Made by a program: the position numbers and the translations under genes | In this document: positions 7,573 to 17,092 of the stretch, piece after piece | Position numbering within the stretch: the first letter of the stretch is position 1 | Layout: each line of letters opens with the position of its first letter | NCBI GenBank assembly: GCA_026708185.1 | Contig: JAPOVK010000018.1 | Coordinates: forward strand, 91,298-155,297 | DNA length: 64,000 nucleotides | Source: Gammaproteobacteria bacterium | Lineage (GTDB): Bacteria; Pseudomonadota; Gammaproteobacteria; Pseudomonadales; Azotimanducaceae | Reading direction: 5' to 3' | Notes under the pieces: generated by a model | What the model was told of the DNA's origin: nothing | What the model saw: only the letters and a program-made list of their open reading frames with translations | Database searches by the model: none

Positions 7573-9594
7573 CTAGTCGGCGGCCTGCTCCTCCAACATC
7601 ACGAGCAGGGCACCGTTGTCCACCTGGTCGCCCTCCGCGACGTGCAGTTCCGTCACCGACCCGTCGAACGGCGCGGTGATGCGGTGCTGCATCTTCATCG
7701 CCTCGAGGACGAGGAGAAGCTGCCCCGCGCGCACGCTATCGCCGACACCGACGTGGGTCGCCAGCACGTTCCCCGGCATCGGTGCGGTGAGCCCGCCTTT
7801 GATGTCCAAGGCCCCCGGCACCGGCAGGCGCGGCAGTTCCTCGATCTCCGCATCGCCCGCGGGCCCGTGCACCAGCCAGTTCTCGCCCACCGCCGAAACG
7901 GACATCTGCACGCGGCGACCGTCGATCTCGAGGTCGACCTCCCCGCGCTCAGCGGCGCAGACAACCACGGACCGCTCGTCTTCGCCAACGCGCATCGCGA
8001 ACGAGCCGTTGCGCAGCGAACGGTATTCCACCGGGATTTCGTCGTCGCCGATCCGGTAGGTGGTCCGTTCGGGCGGCATGCGCGAATTGCGCCAGCCGCT
8101 GGGAAACCCGTTGAGCGTCCTCGCAAGCGCCCGCCGCTTCGCCTGTGCGTACATGGCCGCCGCGGTGATGGCGTCCGCACGATCCCGTCCGGCGAGTTCG
8201 CGCTTGCGGTCGGGGCTCACACGCTCGATGAAATCGGTGGTGGTGTCACCGGCGATGAAGGCGGGATGACGCAGCGTCGCCACGAGGAAGTCGCGGTTGT
8301 TTCTCAATCCCTGCAACCGCGTCTGTTCGAGTGCCCGCGCGAGCTTGGCGGCGGCCTCGCGTCGCGTGGGGGCCTGGGCGATGACCTTGGCGATCATCGG
8401 GTCGAATTCCTGGCTCACCTCGCTTCCCGACTCCACACCCGAGTCGAAACGGGCACCCGGTGCCGGCGACCACTCAACGACCGTGCCAGGCGCCGGCAGG
8501 AAATCCCGGTCCGGATCTTCGGCATAGAGCCGCGCCTCGATCGCGTGGCCGTCGAAACCCAAGTCGGCTTGCGTATAGCCAAGGGCTTCCCCCTCGGCGA
8601 GCCGAAGCTGCTCGCGCACCAGGTCCAGACGGTCGACCAACTGCCGTCCCATGGCCGTTCGAGACAGGCGCACGATTTCCTCGGTCACCGGGTGCTCGAC
8701 CTGGAGCCGGGTGTTGACCTCGAGAAACCAGAAATCCTGTCCGTCGAGCAGGAACTCCACGGTTCCCGCTGATGAATAGCCGATCTGCCGCGCAGCGGAC
8801 ACCGCGGCTTCGCCCATTCTTGCCCGCAAGGGATCGTCGAGCGCCGGCGATGGGGCCTCCTCGATGATCTTCTGGTGGCGGCGTTGAATCGAGCACTCGC
8901 GCTCGAAGAGATGAACCACGTTGCCGAAGTTGTCGCCGAGGATCTGGATTTCGACGTGCCGCGCGGACGTCACCCACCGCTCGAGGAAGAGCGTGTCGTC
9001 GCCGAAGGCCGCGCGCGCTTCCCGACGCGCGCCGGCAACCGCCTCTTCGAGCTCCCTTAAGCTTTCCACGACGCGCATGCCGCGGCCGCCGCCGCCGGCC
9101 GAGGCCTTGACGAGCACCGGATAGCCGATTTGCTCGGCCGCAGCTCCGAGATCTTCGCCGGCCTTGAGTTCGATGGCCGGCAACGTCGGAACGTTGGCTT
9201 CTTCGATGATCCGCTTGGCCGACAGCTTGTCCCCCATCGCAGCGATGGCCGCCGAGGATGGCCCCACCCAGCGCATTCCGGCCTTGTCCACGGCGTCCGC
9301 GAACGCGGTGTTCTCGGACAGGAACCCGTAGCCCGGATGCACGGCATCGGCGCCAGTGCGCTCGCAGGCGGCGAGGACCTTGTCCACGTCCAGGTAGGTT
9401 TCGGCCGACGTGCGACCGTTCAACGCGATCGCGGTGTCGGCCTCGGTGACGAAGGGCGCGCGGGCGTCGCCGTCGGCGTAGACGGCCACGGTGCCGACGC
9501 CTAAGTCGTGGGCCGTGCGGATGATCCGGCGCGCGATCTCGCCCCGGTTCGCGATGAGCAGGCGTCGAATCGGCTGAATCAGGTCATTGGGCAT
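7573..9594 (-). CDS. Acyl-CoA carboxylase alpha subunit (biotin carboxylase plus BCCP), methylcrotonyl-CoA type
   Basis: This 673-residue protein has an N-terminal biotin-carboxylase domain (IANRGEIARRIIRTA near residue 14), an ATP-grasp domain with the Gly-rich AGGGGRGM loop and the EVNTRLQVEHPVTE segment, a biotin-carboxylase C domain, a linker, and a C-terminal biotinyl domain with EAMKM, whose Lys634 should be biotinylated. It uses ATP and bicarbonate to carboxylate biotin. The length and domain order match methylcrotonyl-, geranyl- and propionyl-CoA carboxylase alpha chains. The neighbouring hydratase and HMG-CoA-lyase-like genes favour a methylcrotonyl-type substrate. The beta gene lies 51 bp upstream. 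Confidence 0.92.
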   Translation of the reverse strand: MPNDLIQPIRRLLIANRGEIARRIIRTAHDLGVGTVAVYADGDARAPFVTEADTAIALNGRTSAETYLDVDKVLAACERTGADAVHPGYGFLSENTAFADAVDKAGMRWVGPSSAAIAAMGDKLSAKRIIEEANVPTLPAIELKAGEDLGAAAEQIGYPVLVKASAGGGGRGMRVVESLRELEEAVAGARREARAAFGDDTLFLERWVTSARHVEIQILGDNFGNVVHLFERECSIQRRHQKIIEEAPSPALDDPLRARMGEAAVSAARQIGYSSAGTVEFLLDGQDFWFLEVNTRLQVEHPVTEEIVRLSRTAMGRQLVDRLDLVREQLRLAEGEALGYTQADLGFDGHAIEARLYAEDPDRDFLPAPGTVVEWSPAPGARFDSGVESGSEVSQEFDPMIAKVIAQAPTRREAAAKLARALEQTRLQGLRNNRDFLVATLRHPAFIAGDTTTDFIERVSPDRKRELAGRDRADAITAAAMYAQAKRRALARTLNGFPSGWRNSRMPPERTTYRIGDDEIPVEYRSLRNGSFAMRVGEDERSVVVCAAERGEVDLEIDGRRVQMSVSAVGENWLVHGPAGDAEIEELPRLPVPGALDIKGGLTAPMPGNVLATHVGVGDSVRAGQLLLVLEAMKMQHRITAPFDGSVTELHVAEGDQVDNGALLVMLEEQAAD

Positions 9595-9645
9595 TGCGGG
9601 GCCTGGCGATCAAGAGAATGGGTGTGGCTTCGTCGGCCTCGGGCG

Positions 9646-11337
9646 CTACATGCGCCACGTGCCGAATTCCTTCGTCCCGCGGACCTCGTTGTTGTGGCAC
9701 GCGGACAGCGACATGCCGATGATGTCCCGGGTATCACGCGGGTCGATCATGCCGTCGTCGGCGACCCGGGAGGTCGCGAAGAGCCCTTTCGACTGCTCCT
9801 CGAGTTGGTACTCCACCTGTTCAACGCGCTTCCCGTTCGCTTCCTCGTCGAAGTCGAGCCCGCGCCGCTGCGCCGCGGCGCGTTGCACGATGGTCATCAC
9901 GCCGGCCTGCTGCTTCGGCCCCATCACGGCGATCTTGGCGGTCGGCCAGGTGTAGCTGAACCGCGTGCCGTATGCGCGTCCGCTCATGCCGAAGTTACCG
10001 GCACCGTAGGACGCTCCGCAGATGACGATGATGTGCGGCACGGTGGAGTTCGAGACGGCGTTAATCATCTTCGAGCCGTTCTTGGTGATGCCGCGTTGCT
10101 CGAAGTCCGTGCCGACGATGTAGCCCGTTATGTTGTGCAAGAACAGCAGCGGCACGTCGATCTGGTTGCAGAGCTGGATGAACTGGGAGGCCTTCTCCGC
10201 CGACTCGCTCATCAACACGCCGTTGTTGCCGAGGATGCCGATCGGGTAGCCGTGAATCGATGCCCAGCCGCAGACCAGCGTGGGACCGTAGAGCGGCTTG
10301 AACTCCTCGAAGCGGGAGCCATCGGCGATGCGGGCGATCACTTCGCGCATGTCGAACGGGATCGTCAGGTCCTCGCCGACGAGGCCGATCAACTCGTCCG
10401 GATCGTAGACCGGCGGATCCGCGGGCATGGACGGGCCCGGTCCCAGTTTCCGCCAGTTCAGATGGCGGACGACTTCCCGGCACATGCGTATGCCGTCGAG
10501 TTCGGTTTCGGCCAGGTAGTCGCCTAATCCGGAAATCGTCGTGTGCATCTCCGCGCCGGACAGTTCCTCGCCGTCGGCATCCTCCCCCGTGGCCATCTTG
10601 ACCAGCGGCGGCCCGCCCAGGGAGACGCGGGATCGTCCGCGGATGAAAATGTTGTAGTCGCTCATGCCGGGTTGGTAGGCCCCGCCTGCCGTGGACACGC
10701 CGAAGACCACGGAGATGGTCGGGATGCGCATCTTCGAGAGTTCGGTGATCTCGTAGAAGAGGCGTCCGGACTCGGCGAAATGGCCGGTCGAACCGCGCAG
10801 GCTCTCGGCGACACCGCGCTCGAAGGCCAGGCGTTCCTCCTCGGGCGTCATGGGCTTTCGCTCGCCTCCGCCGCGCCGCCCTCCGCCGCCGCGCAGGTCC
10901 GCGCCGGCGGACTCGACGAACTGCACATACGGCAAGCGGTTCTCGCGGGCGATCTCCAAGCCGCGCATCAGCTTCTTGGAATTGAAGTGGTTCATGGCCC
11001 CCGCCTGGACAGACGGGTCGTGCCCGAGAATCACGCACTCGACATCCTCGATGACGCCGACACCGACGGTGAATCCGGAGCCGATGGTGAAGTGCGAATG
11101 CCATGCAGCCAGCGGGCTGATCTCGAGGAAGGGCGAGTCCGGGTCGAGGACGTGCGCGACGCGTTCGCGAACGGGCATCTTGTCCCGCGACTTGAGGCGC
11201 GCCATCGCCTCTTCGCCGCCACCTTGCGCCGCCTGTTCGTAGAGTTCGTCCAGGAACTCGAGCTTCGCGAACATCTCTTGTCGGTTCTTCTGGTACTGCT
11301 CCGCACGCGTGTCGAGTCTGGACTGCAAAACCGGCAT
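9646..11337 (-). CDS. Acyl-CoA carboxylase beta subunit (carboxyltransferase) with a glycine-rich insertion
   Basis: This 563-residue crotonase-fold carboxyltransferase has both expected halves. The N half carries a GGAYQPGMSDY segment; the C half carries ITGYIVGTDFEQ and GASYGAGNFGMSGRAY, as in methylcrotonyl/geranyl-CoA carboxylase beta. It transfers CO2 from biotin to the acyl-CoA. Compared with typical MCC beta chains of about 535 residues, it has an extra segment after AGADL (about residues 149-190) that begins with a Gly/Arg run at 150-158. The ATG at 11337 follows a very strong GGAGGGGGG. The 117-bp gap to the upstream GST gene could hold a separate promoter. Confidence 0.9.
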   Translation of the reverse strand: MPVLQSRLDTRAEQYQKNRQEMFAKLEFLDELYEQAAQGGGEEAMARLKSRDKMPVRERVAHVLDPDSPFLEISPLAAWHSHFTIGSGFTVGVGVIEDVECVILGHDPSVQAGAMNHFNSKKLMRGLEIARENRLPYVQFVESAGADLRGGGGRRGGGERKPMTPEEERLAFERGVAESLRGSTGHFAESGRLFYEITELSKMRIPTISVVFGVSTAGGAYQPGMSDYNIFIRGRSRVSLGGPPLVKMATGEDADGEELSGAEMHTTISGLGDYLAETELDGIRMCREVVRHLNWRKLGPGPSMPADPPVYDPDELIGLVGEDLTIPFDMREVIARIADGSRFEEFKPLYGPTLVCGWASIHGYPIGILGNNGVLMSESAEKASQFIQLCNQIDVPLLFLHNITGYIVGTDFEQRGITKNGSKMINAVSNSTVPHIIVICGASYGAGNFGMSGRAYGTRFSYTWPTAKIAVMGPKQQAGVMTIVQRAAAQRRGLDFDEEANGKRVEQVEYQLEEQSKGLFATSRVADDGMIDPRDTRDIIGMSLSACHNNEVRGTKEFGTWRM

Positions 11338-11454
11338 CGATGCCCCCCTCCAAGGCGAACGCGCCTCGCTACGCGAGGCGGGACGCGTAATCTAGCAGAT
11401 GGCGCGCGAGGCCCGCTAGCAAGCGGCGGCTCGTTGGCGCGCGGCCCGCGAAGC

Positions 11455-12066
11455 TCAGATCTCGAAAGTCTTCCGGTAAGCCGGACGCTGGGTCACCAGG
11501 TCCCACCAGCGCTTGACGTTCGGCGTGAACACCTCGTCGATGTCGAGCGAACTGGCGAGCACGAGGCAGTAGAGCACGCAGACGTCGGCGATGGTGAAGC
11601 GTTCCGAGCAAAGGTACGTACGGTTCTCCAACGCTCGCTCCACGGACCGGAAACGGTGCGCGAACCACTTCCGGTAATCCGCGGCCACCTGCGGATTGCG
11701 GGTTTCCTCCGGTTCCAGGCGGGTATAGCGCAGGACAAGCGTTTGCGGAAAGGTCAACGTGGCGTCGCACCTGTGCAGCCAGTTCAGGTAAGCCGCGTAG
11801 TCCGCCTCGTCGCGACCGACGGCCAGGTCCGTGGGGCCGTAGGCGTCCACCAGGTATTGGCAGATGCCCGCGGACTCCGTCATGGTGATCTCGCCGTCGA
11901 CCAAGGCCGGCACGGTACCGAGTGGATTCACCTCGAGGTAGGACTTGTACAGGTACCGCGGCGGGAACGGCATGACCGTCAGCTCGTATTCGAGGCCCAT
12001 CTCCTCGAGCGTCCACAATGGGCGCATCGAACGCGCCCGGGTGCAGTGGTAGAGGTGCAGGGGCAC
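11455..12066 (-). CDS. Glutathione S-transferase family protein
   Basis: This 203-residue protein has an N-terminal thioredoxin-like domain (LYHCTRARSMRPLWTLEE, NPLGTVPAL, the ES glutathione-binding pair near residue 65) and an all-helical C-domain. The Ser/Cys region near the N-terminus would form the active site. It starts at GTG one base after the HMG-CoA-lyase-like stop, so translational coupling is likely. A GST within a branched-acyl degradation operon could handle a reactive enal or an unsaturated CoA ester, but the specific reaction cannot be inferred. Confidence 0.88.
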   Translation of the reverse strand: MPLHLYHCTRARSMRPLWTLEEMGLEYELTVMPFPPRYLYKSYLEVNPLGTVPALVDGEITMTESAGICQYLVDAYGPTDLAVGRDEADYAAYLNWLHRCDATLTFPQTLVLRYTRLEPEETRNPQVAADYRKWFAHRFRSVERALENRTYLCSERFTIADVCVLYCLVLASSLDIDEVFTPNVKRWWDLVTQRPAYRKTFEI

Positions 12067-12067
12067 G

Positions 12068-13168
12068 CTAGACTCTCGCGCCGCCGATCAGTGCGCTGCC
12101 TTCCTGCCACGGCGAAATCTGGCCCTCGTAGACACCTGGGCCTTTGCGGAAGTGTGCGGCCTCGTCAAGCGTTTCCACGAACGGCATATTGAGCGGATAG
12201 AGGTCGCTGTCGCGGTGTGGCCGCGGTCCCGCCTTTGAGACATGACCGTACAGTGGGTGTCCCACAACCTCCTCGGCGATCACCGCCGCCTCGATGAGCT
12301 TGTCGAGGTCGTAGCCGGTCTCTATGCCGAGTTCATGGCAAAGATGCACGAAATCCTCCGTCGGAACGTGGCCAGCGGCACGCCCATTGCCGCAGTACGG
12401 GCACCCGCCCATGCCACCGATCGACGTGTCGAACTCGGTGGCGCCGAGCATCAAGGCCTCGTAGAAGCTGGCGATCGTCGCACCGCGCGTATTGTGCAGA
12501 TGCATGTGGAAGACCTCGACCTCGGGCCAACGGTCGCGGATCGCCGTGATTGTCTCGCGAACCTCGTGGGGCATGTTCCAGCCCATGGCATCGAGGAACG
12601 AGACCTTGCGCACCGGGATGCCGGCGGCATGCCACTTCCCGAACATGAGCTCGAGCAGTTCCAGGCGCTGCCCGAGCGTGAACGGACCCTCGAAGTTCGA
12701 GCCGAACGGGTTGCCGAGCGCAACGGACGCCGACTCCGCGCCCGCCTGCTTGGCACCGGCCACGCTGCCGTCGATCGCGGCGATCTGCTGCGCCTGGGTT
12801 CGGTTGTAGTTGCGCCGCGCGAACGAGTCGCACATTTCCACGTGCGCACCGAACCGCCGCCCGCGCACGTCGATCTTTGGGTAGTAGGAGTCGGCGCGGT
12901 CGAAGCCCTTCTTGTTGAACACGGCCGCCGTGTACCTGATACCCGGCTTCGGGACGAACTGCTGCGCGATCTCGTCAATGCATGCCATCGACGGCGTCCA
13001 CTTCGGGTGTGCGAAGGAACCGATCGAGATGACCTTCGCCCCGGTCTCGCCAAGCGCTTCGAGTAGCCTGAGCTTCTCAGAGACGGGGATGTCCGGACTT
13101 TCGATCTGAAGCCCCTCGCGCATGGTGTCGTCGGTGATGGTGACGCTCTGCGGCAGCATGCTGGTCAT
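12068..13168 (-). CDS. HMG-CoA-lyase-like aldolase (DRE-TIM family)
   Basis: This 366-residue TIM-barrel protein of the HMGL-like/DRE-TIM metallolyase superfamily carries TMREGLQ at about residues 15-21, an H-x-H metal pair in FHMHLHNTRG, and the cysteine-loop signature GGMGGCPYCGNGRAAGHV followed by TED. Canonical HMG-CoA lyases have R-D-G-L-Q; here the metal-binding Asp is Glu18. The position at the head of the carboxylase operon predicts cleavage of HMG-CoA or a close analogue to acetoacetate-type and acetyl-CoA products. A citramalate-lyase-like activity is the alternative. The GST start follows the stop by one base. Confidence 0.82.
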   Translation of the reverse strand: MTSMLPQSVTITDDTMREGLQIESPDIPVSEKLRLLEALGETGAKVISIGSFAHPKWTPSMACIDEIAQQFVPKPGIRYTAAVFNKKGFDRADSYYPKIDVRGRRFGAHVEMCDSFARRNYNRTQAQQIAAIDGSVAGAKQAGAESASVALGNPFGSNFEGPFTLGQRLELLELMFGKWHAAGIPVRKVSFLDAMGWNMPHEVRETITAIRDRWPEVEVFHMHLHNTRGATIASFYEALMLGATEFDTSIGGMGGCPYCGNGRAAGHVPTEDFVHLCHELGIETGYDLDKLIEAAVIAEEVVGHPLYGHVSKAGPRPHRDSDLYPLNMPFVETLDEAAHFRKGPGVYEGQISPWQEGSALIGGARV

Positions 13169-13245
13169 GGTGTTTCCGTGCGGGCAACTAAACTGTGCTT
13201 TTTAGCAAGTCGCTTGCCCGGCGTCCACAACGAACCGCCCGTACG

Positions 13246-13554
13246 TCAGCCGCCAAGCAGGTCGACCAGCGCGGCGCGCTGGCTCGCTGACAAGCGCCGG
13301 AACAAGCGGATAAGCCTATTCTCCTCGTCCGACAGTTCCCCGCGGAAGGTCGTCTCGAGATACGGAAAGAGAGCGGGCTCCAAGGCGCTGGCGTCGGCGT
13401 CCGCGGGGATGCCGTTCAGGGAATACTCGAGCCGGGCAAGGATCTCCGCATTCATGCTGCGGCGGTACACCACGGCCGCTTCCGTGACACGCCGATGCAA
13501 TGCCGGTGGTAGCCGAAGCACGAACCTTTGCGACCGCTCTGCCACGTCCGTCAC
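13246..13554 (-). CDS. Arc-like ribbon-helix-helix DNA-binding protein
   Basis: Residues after about 7 match the Arc-type ribbon-helix-helix domain: RFVLRLPPALHRRVTEAA forms the strand and first helix, and RSMNAEILARLEYSL the second helix. This dimeric fold binds operators and is common in repressors and antitoxins. A C-terminal acidic region ends in a helix typical of small regulators. The frame remains open upstream into RNase P RNA, so the true start must lie after 13574; the GTG at 13554 (or 13545) gives about 102 residues. No clear Shine-Dalgarno site is visible. No toxin gene is adjacent. Confidence 0.65.
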   Translation of the reverse strand: MTDVAERSQRFVLRLPPALHRRVTEAAVVYRRSMNAEILARLEYSLNGIPADADASALEPALFPYLETTFRGELSDEENRLIRLFRRLSASQRAALVDLLGG

Positions 13555-13573
13555 ATGACAAGAAAAACAAGCG

Positions 13574-13940
<367 letters not shown>

Positions 13941-14001
13941 GCGCCTCGGAGCGTAACACCGAGCAACGGAACAGCGCCAGACCGCGACCGGCGGCGGTGG
14001 T

Positions 14002-14841
14002 TCAGTCCGGCGTCGAGAACGTCGTGGCGAGATCGTAGAGTTCCGCGCGCGGCTGCCCGGTGATCCTCGACGCAAGCCGCGCGGCTTGCGCGGGCGGCAG
14101 TTCCGCTGCCAACGCCTCGACCACCGCGGCCACCGCGGGGCGTGCAGCGTCGCGGTCGGCAAGGGCTTGCGCTGGCGCCAGAACGCAAGTGAACTCGCCA
14201 CGGTCGAGGACCGTCCCATTCGCTAGGATTTCGTCGACGGTGCCGAAAGACAGCGTCTCGAATCGCTTGGTAAGTTCGCGGCAGATCAGCATGGACCGGC
14301 CACCGGCACCGCAGTCGACCAAGTCGTCGAGCACATCGCGTAGCCGGTGCGGTGTTTCGAAGAAGACCACGGCTGCGTCCTCGGCTAGGAGGCGCTTTAG
14401 CACGTCCCGGCGTGGCGCCCGCCTGGTCGGCAGGAAGCCCTCGAAGCTGAACCGGTTGATCGGAATGGGTGATGCCGCGAGCGCCGCCGTGATGGCACTA
14501 CACCCCGGTACCGGGGTGACCGGGAACCCACGTCGCCATGCCGCGCGGACGAGTTCGAATCCGGGGTCGGAGATTAGCGGCGTGCCTGCGTCGGAGACCA
14601 GGGCGACGTCGCTGCCACCGTCAAGTTCAGCGATCAATCGCACGGTCGCGCGATCCTCGTTGTGGCCGTGCAGGGCCACGAGGCGGCCGGGGGCCGCGCC
14701 AATGTGCGTCAATAGTGCGCGGGTGCGTCTGGTATCCTCGCAGGCAACGATCGGCACCGCCTTGAGGATGTCCGCCGACCGCCAGGTCACGTCCGCAAGA
14801 TTGCCGATCGGCGTCGCCACGATGTACAACCGTCCCGCCAT
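14002..14841 (-). CDS. rsmI: 16S rRNA 2'-O-ribose C1402 methyltransferase
   Basis: This 279-residue tetrapyrrole-methylase-fold protein has the N-terminal LYIVATPIGNLAD block, CEDTRRTR, SDAGTPLISDPG and the PVPGCSAITAALA segment, all typical of RsmI. It 2'-O-methylates C1402 of 16S rRNA using S-adenosylmethionine. ATG 14841 gives the usual N-terminus, while in-frame sequence further upstream overlaps lpoA and shows no family similarity. The start codon shares a CATG with the divergent lpoA start, so the two genes are arranged back to back. The same rsmI/lpoA/yraN order occurs in E. coli. Confidence 0.95.
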   Translation of the reverse strand: MAGRLYIVATPIGNLADVTWRSADILKAVPIVACEDTRRTRALLTHIGAAPGRLVALHGHNEDRATVRLIAELDGGSDVALVSDAGTPLISDPGFELVRAAWRRGFPVTPVPGCSAITAALAASPIPINRFSFEGFLPTRRAPRRDVLKRLLAEDAAVVFFETPHRLRDVLDDLVDCGAGGRSMLICRELTKRFETLSFGTVDEILANGTVLDRGEFTCVLAPAQALADRDAARPAVAAVVEALAAELPPAQAARLASRITGQPRAELYDLATTFSTPD

Positions 14842-16699
14842 GCGCGCCTCGCCCATCGCCGATTCGCCCACCCCCGTGCCATTCGTCGCGTGGTGCGCCG
14901 CTGGCACGGCGATACTCGTGATGATCTTGACACTTGCGGCGTGCGAAAGCACCTCGCCCGAGCCGATCGTCGAAGCTCCCCCGCCCGCCGAGGATCCCGC
15001 GCGGGTCGCCCTCGAGCGCGCTGCAGCCGCCTCCACGCGAGCAGACCGAGCGAGACTTTTCCTAGCCGCGTTGAACGCTACCTATGCACAGGGGGACTTC
15101 GCGGAAGCATCGGACGCCGCTGCCTCCATCGAGCCCTTGGTTGCCGAACTTGGCGAGGCGGAACGGTTCCGCTACGGCGAGATCGCTCTCGAGCTTGAGC
15201 TGCTCGAACGGGATGACCATACCCCGGACGATGTGCGCGCCGCCGCCCTGCTGGCCCGGCTCCGACCCATCGCTCCGCAGGACATCCTCGCCGTCGCGAG
15301 GTTCCGTGCCCGGCTGCTGACACGTCGTGCCGACAATCCCCGGGCGGCGGCATTGGCCTGGCTCGAGGTCGCCGAGCACGACGCTGCGGCGGATCAGGAC
15401 GTGCAGATCGCCACCGCAGCAGCGTGGCGGGAGGTTTCCCGCCTGACGATCCACGAGACGAATGACCTGGCCCGCCGCGCCCCGACCAGCGTCGGCCGCG
15501 CCTTCGCGGCACTCGCGCGGGACTTCAACGCGGCGTTGACGGATGTCCTCCAGTTCAGGGTCTGGAAGGACTGGAAGGAATCCCACCCGGGGCACCCTGC
15601 GGCACAATTCGCGCCGCCCGGTTCGCCGCCAGCCACCGGCAGCCCGCGAGCCCTTGCCCTTCTGATTCCGCTGAGCGGTCCGCTCGGCGGCGTGGGCCAA
15701 GCCGTGCGGGACGGTTTCTTGGCGGCGCTCCTGCATGCCGAGGCGGCAACCCGGGTCGACGCTGGCGGCAGCCCCGCGACCACCGTCCGTCTCTACGACA
15801 CCAGCAGCGTGGCACCTACCGATGCCTACCGGCTAGCCGTCTCGGAAGGTGCGGAACTCGTCATCGGCCCGTTGCGGAAATCCGCAGTCGCGCAGGTCGC
15901 GGCCATTCCTCCGACCGTGCCCATGCTCGCGCTGAACCATTTGGACGACGTGCCGCCTGCACTAGCCGAACGGATTCCACAGTTGGCGCTCGCACCGGAG
16001 GATGACGCCTCGGCAATCGCCGCCGCACTCGCCGGCGACGGTGTGGAACGGATCGTGCTGTTCGACACCAGCGCGCCTTGGTCGGCCAGGGCCAAAGCCC
16101 GCCTCCTGGCCGAACGGCGCGGGGTCGAGGTGGTCGCGACCGGTCGGCTCGGCTCCGGCGACGTCACCCCGGTCGTCGGCGACGCCCTGGCCGTCACGCG
16201 CAGCACGCAACGCCACGCTGAGATCGCGAGCATGCTGGCGAACGACGACCTGCAGTTCACGCCCAGGCGGCGCGACGACGTCGACGCCGTGGTTGCCTTG
16301 GTCGGCGACCAGCAGCTGTTGTTCCTCAAGCGGGCGCTCGAGTTCCATTTCGCGGGAGCCTTGCCCATCTACGCCCCGTCAGCCGCCGTCGGCGCTGCCC
16401 TGCGACCGATCGACGGTGTGCACGTCTGCGGCATTCCCTGGCGGCTCCACCCGGACGGCTTGCGGGCCGCCGCCGCGCCGTTGCCCGCCAGCCGCGGCTC
16501 GTCCGCCCCCTGGTTTGCATTCGGCGTGGACGGTTTCCGCTTGGCCAACCAGTGGCAGCGGCTGATCTCAAGGGATGCGCCTATCCCGGGGAGTACCGGC
16601 ACGTTGCTGCTCGGGCCAGACGGACGCATCGACCGCGACCTCGCCTGGGCCACCGTCCAAGGAGGCCGGCTGGTACCGAGGATTACGGGGCGGGAGTAG
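14840..16699 (+). CDS. lpoA: Penicillin-binding-protein activator LpoA, outer-membrane lipoprotein
   Basis: This 619-residue protein starts with a lipoprotein signal ending in LAAC, so Cys35 should be lipidated. Residues of about 50-270 form a helical TPR-like region. From about 275 there is a periplasmic-binding-protein-like domain (ALLIPLSGPLGGVGQAVRDGF, then VIGPLRKSAVAQV), as in LpoA/LppC. LpoA reaches from the outer membrane to activate the peptidoglycan synthase PBP1a. The ATG at 14840 overlaps the rsmI start by two bases; an earlier in-frame ATG at 14822 would lie deeper inside rsmI. yraN follows after three bases. Confidence 0.92.
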   Translation: MRASPIADSPTPVPFVAWCAAGTAILVMILTLAACESTSPEPIVEAPPPAEDPARVALERAAAASTRADRARLFLAALNATYAQGDFAEASDAAASIEPLVAELGEAERFRYGEIALELELLERDDHTPDDVRAAALLARLRPIAPQDILAVARFRARLLTRRADNPRAAALAWLEVAEHDAAADQDVQIATAAAWREVSRLTIHETNDLARRAPTSVGRAFAALARDFNAALTDVLQFRVWKDWKESHPGHPAAQFAPPGSPPATGSPRALALLIPLSGPLGGVGQAVRDGFLAALLHAEAATRVDAGGSPATTVRLYDTSSVAPTDAYRLAVSEGAELVIGPLRKSAVAQVAAIPPTVPMLALNHLDDVPPALAERIPQLALAPEDDASAIAAALAGDGVERIVLFDTSAPWSARAKARLLAERRGVEVVATGRLGSGDVTPVVGDALAVTRSTQRHAEIASMLANDDLQFTPRRRDDVDAVVALVGDQQLLFLKRALEFHFAGALPIYAPSAAVGAALRPIDGVHVCGIPWRLHPDGLRAAAAPLPASRGSSAPWFAFGVDGFRLANQWQRLISRDAPIPGSTGTLLLGPDGRIDRDLAWATVQGGRLVPRITGRE

Positions 16700-16702
16700 G
16701 CC

Positions 16703-17092
16703 GTGCCAAACTTCCGCCTGGCATCCCATGTCACCCGTGGTCGACGAGCCGAGCGGCGCGCCGAGCGTTATCTCAGGCGCCGGGGCTTGGCGACAGTGGT
16801 GCGGAACTACGCTCGCACAACAGGCGAGGTCGACCTCGTCATGCTCGACGGCGATGATCTCGTGTTCGTAGAGGTGCGCTACCGCGGTCCCGGCTCGTGG
16901 GCTTCGGCCCTGGAGTCGGTGGACTCGGCCAAGCAAGGCCGCATCGTGCGGACCTGCGAACTGTTCCGGCGCGACCATCCCGAACACCGGTTCCGGGCCG
17001 TGCGGTTTGACGTGGTTGCCGCAACAAAGGGAAACTTGGGGCTGGAACTCGAATGGATTCGGAACGCTTTCGATGCGACAGGATGCGCCTAA
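16703..17092 (+). CDS. yraN: UPF0102 (YraN) endonuclease-like protein
   Basis: This 129-residue protein has the UPF0102 core: G-x-x-AE-R-Y-L near the N-terminus, NY.R..GEVDLVMLDGDDLVFVEVRYR in the middle, and a VRFDVV strand near the C-terminus. The GEVDLV...VFVEV arrangement is a PD-(D/E)xK nuclease core. Its cellular role is not established. Translation begins at GTG three bases after lpoA stops. Its 3' end overlaps the dolP-like start by 20 bp. The diaA gene that follows yraN in enterobacteria is absent. Confidence 0.93.
   Translation: MPNFRLASHVTRGRRAERRAERYLRRRGLATVVRNYARTTGEVDLVMLDGDDLVFVEVRYRGPGSWASALESVDSAKQGRIVRTCELFRRDHPEHRFRAVRFDVVAATKGNLGLELEWIRNAFDATGCA

Noticed and set aside
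9508..12192. Two long plus-strand frames opposite the carboxylase genes
   Set aside because: They are antisense shadows; the minus-strand frames match known enzymes along their full length.
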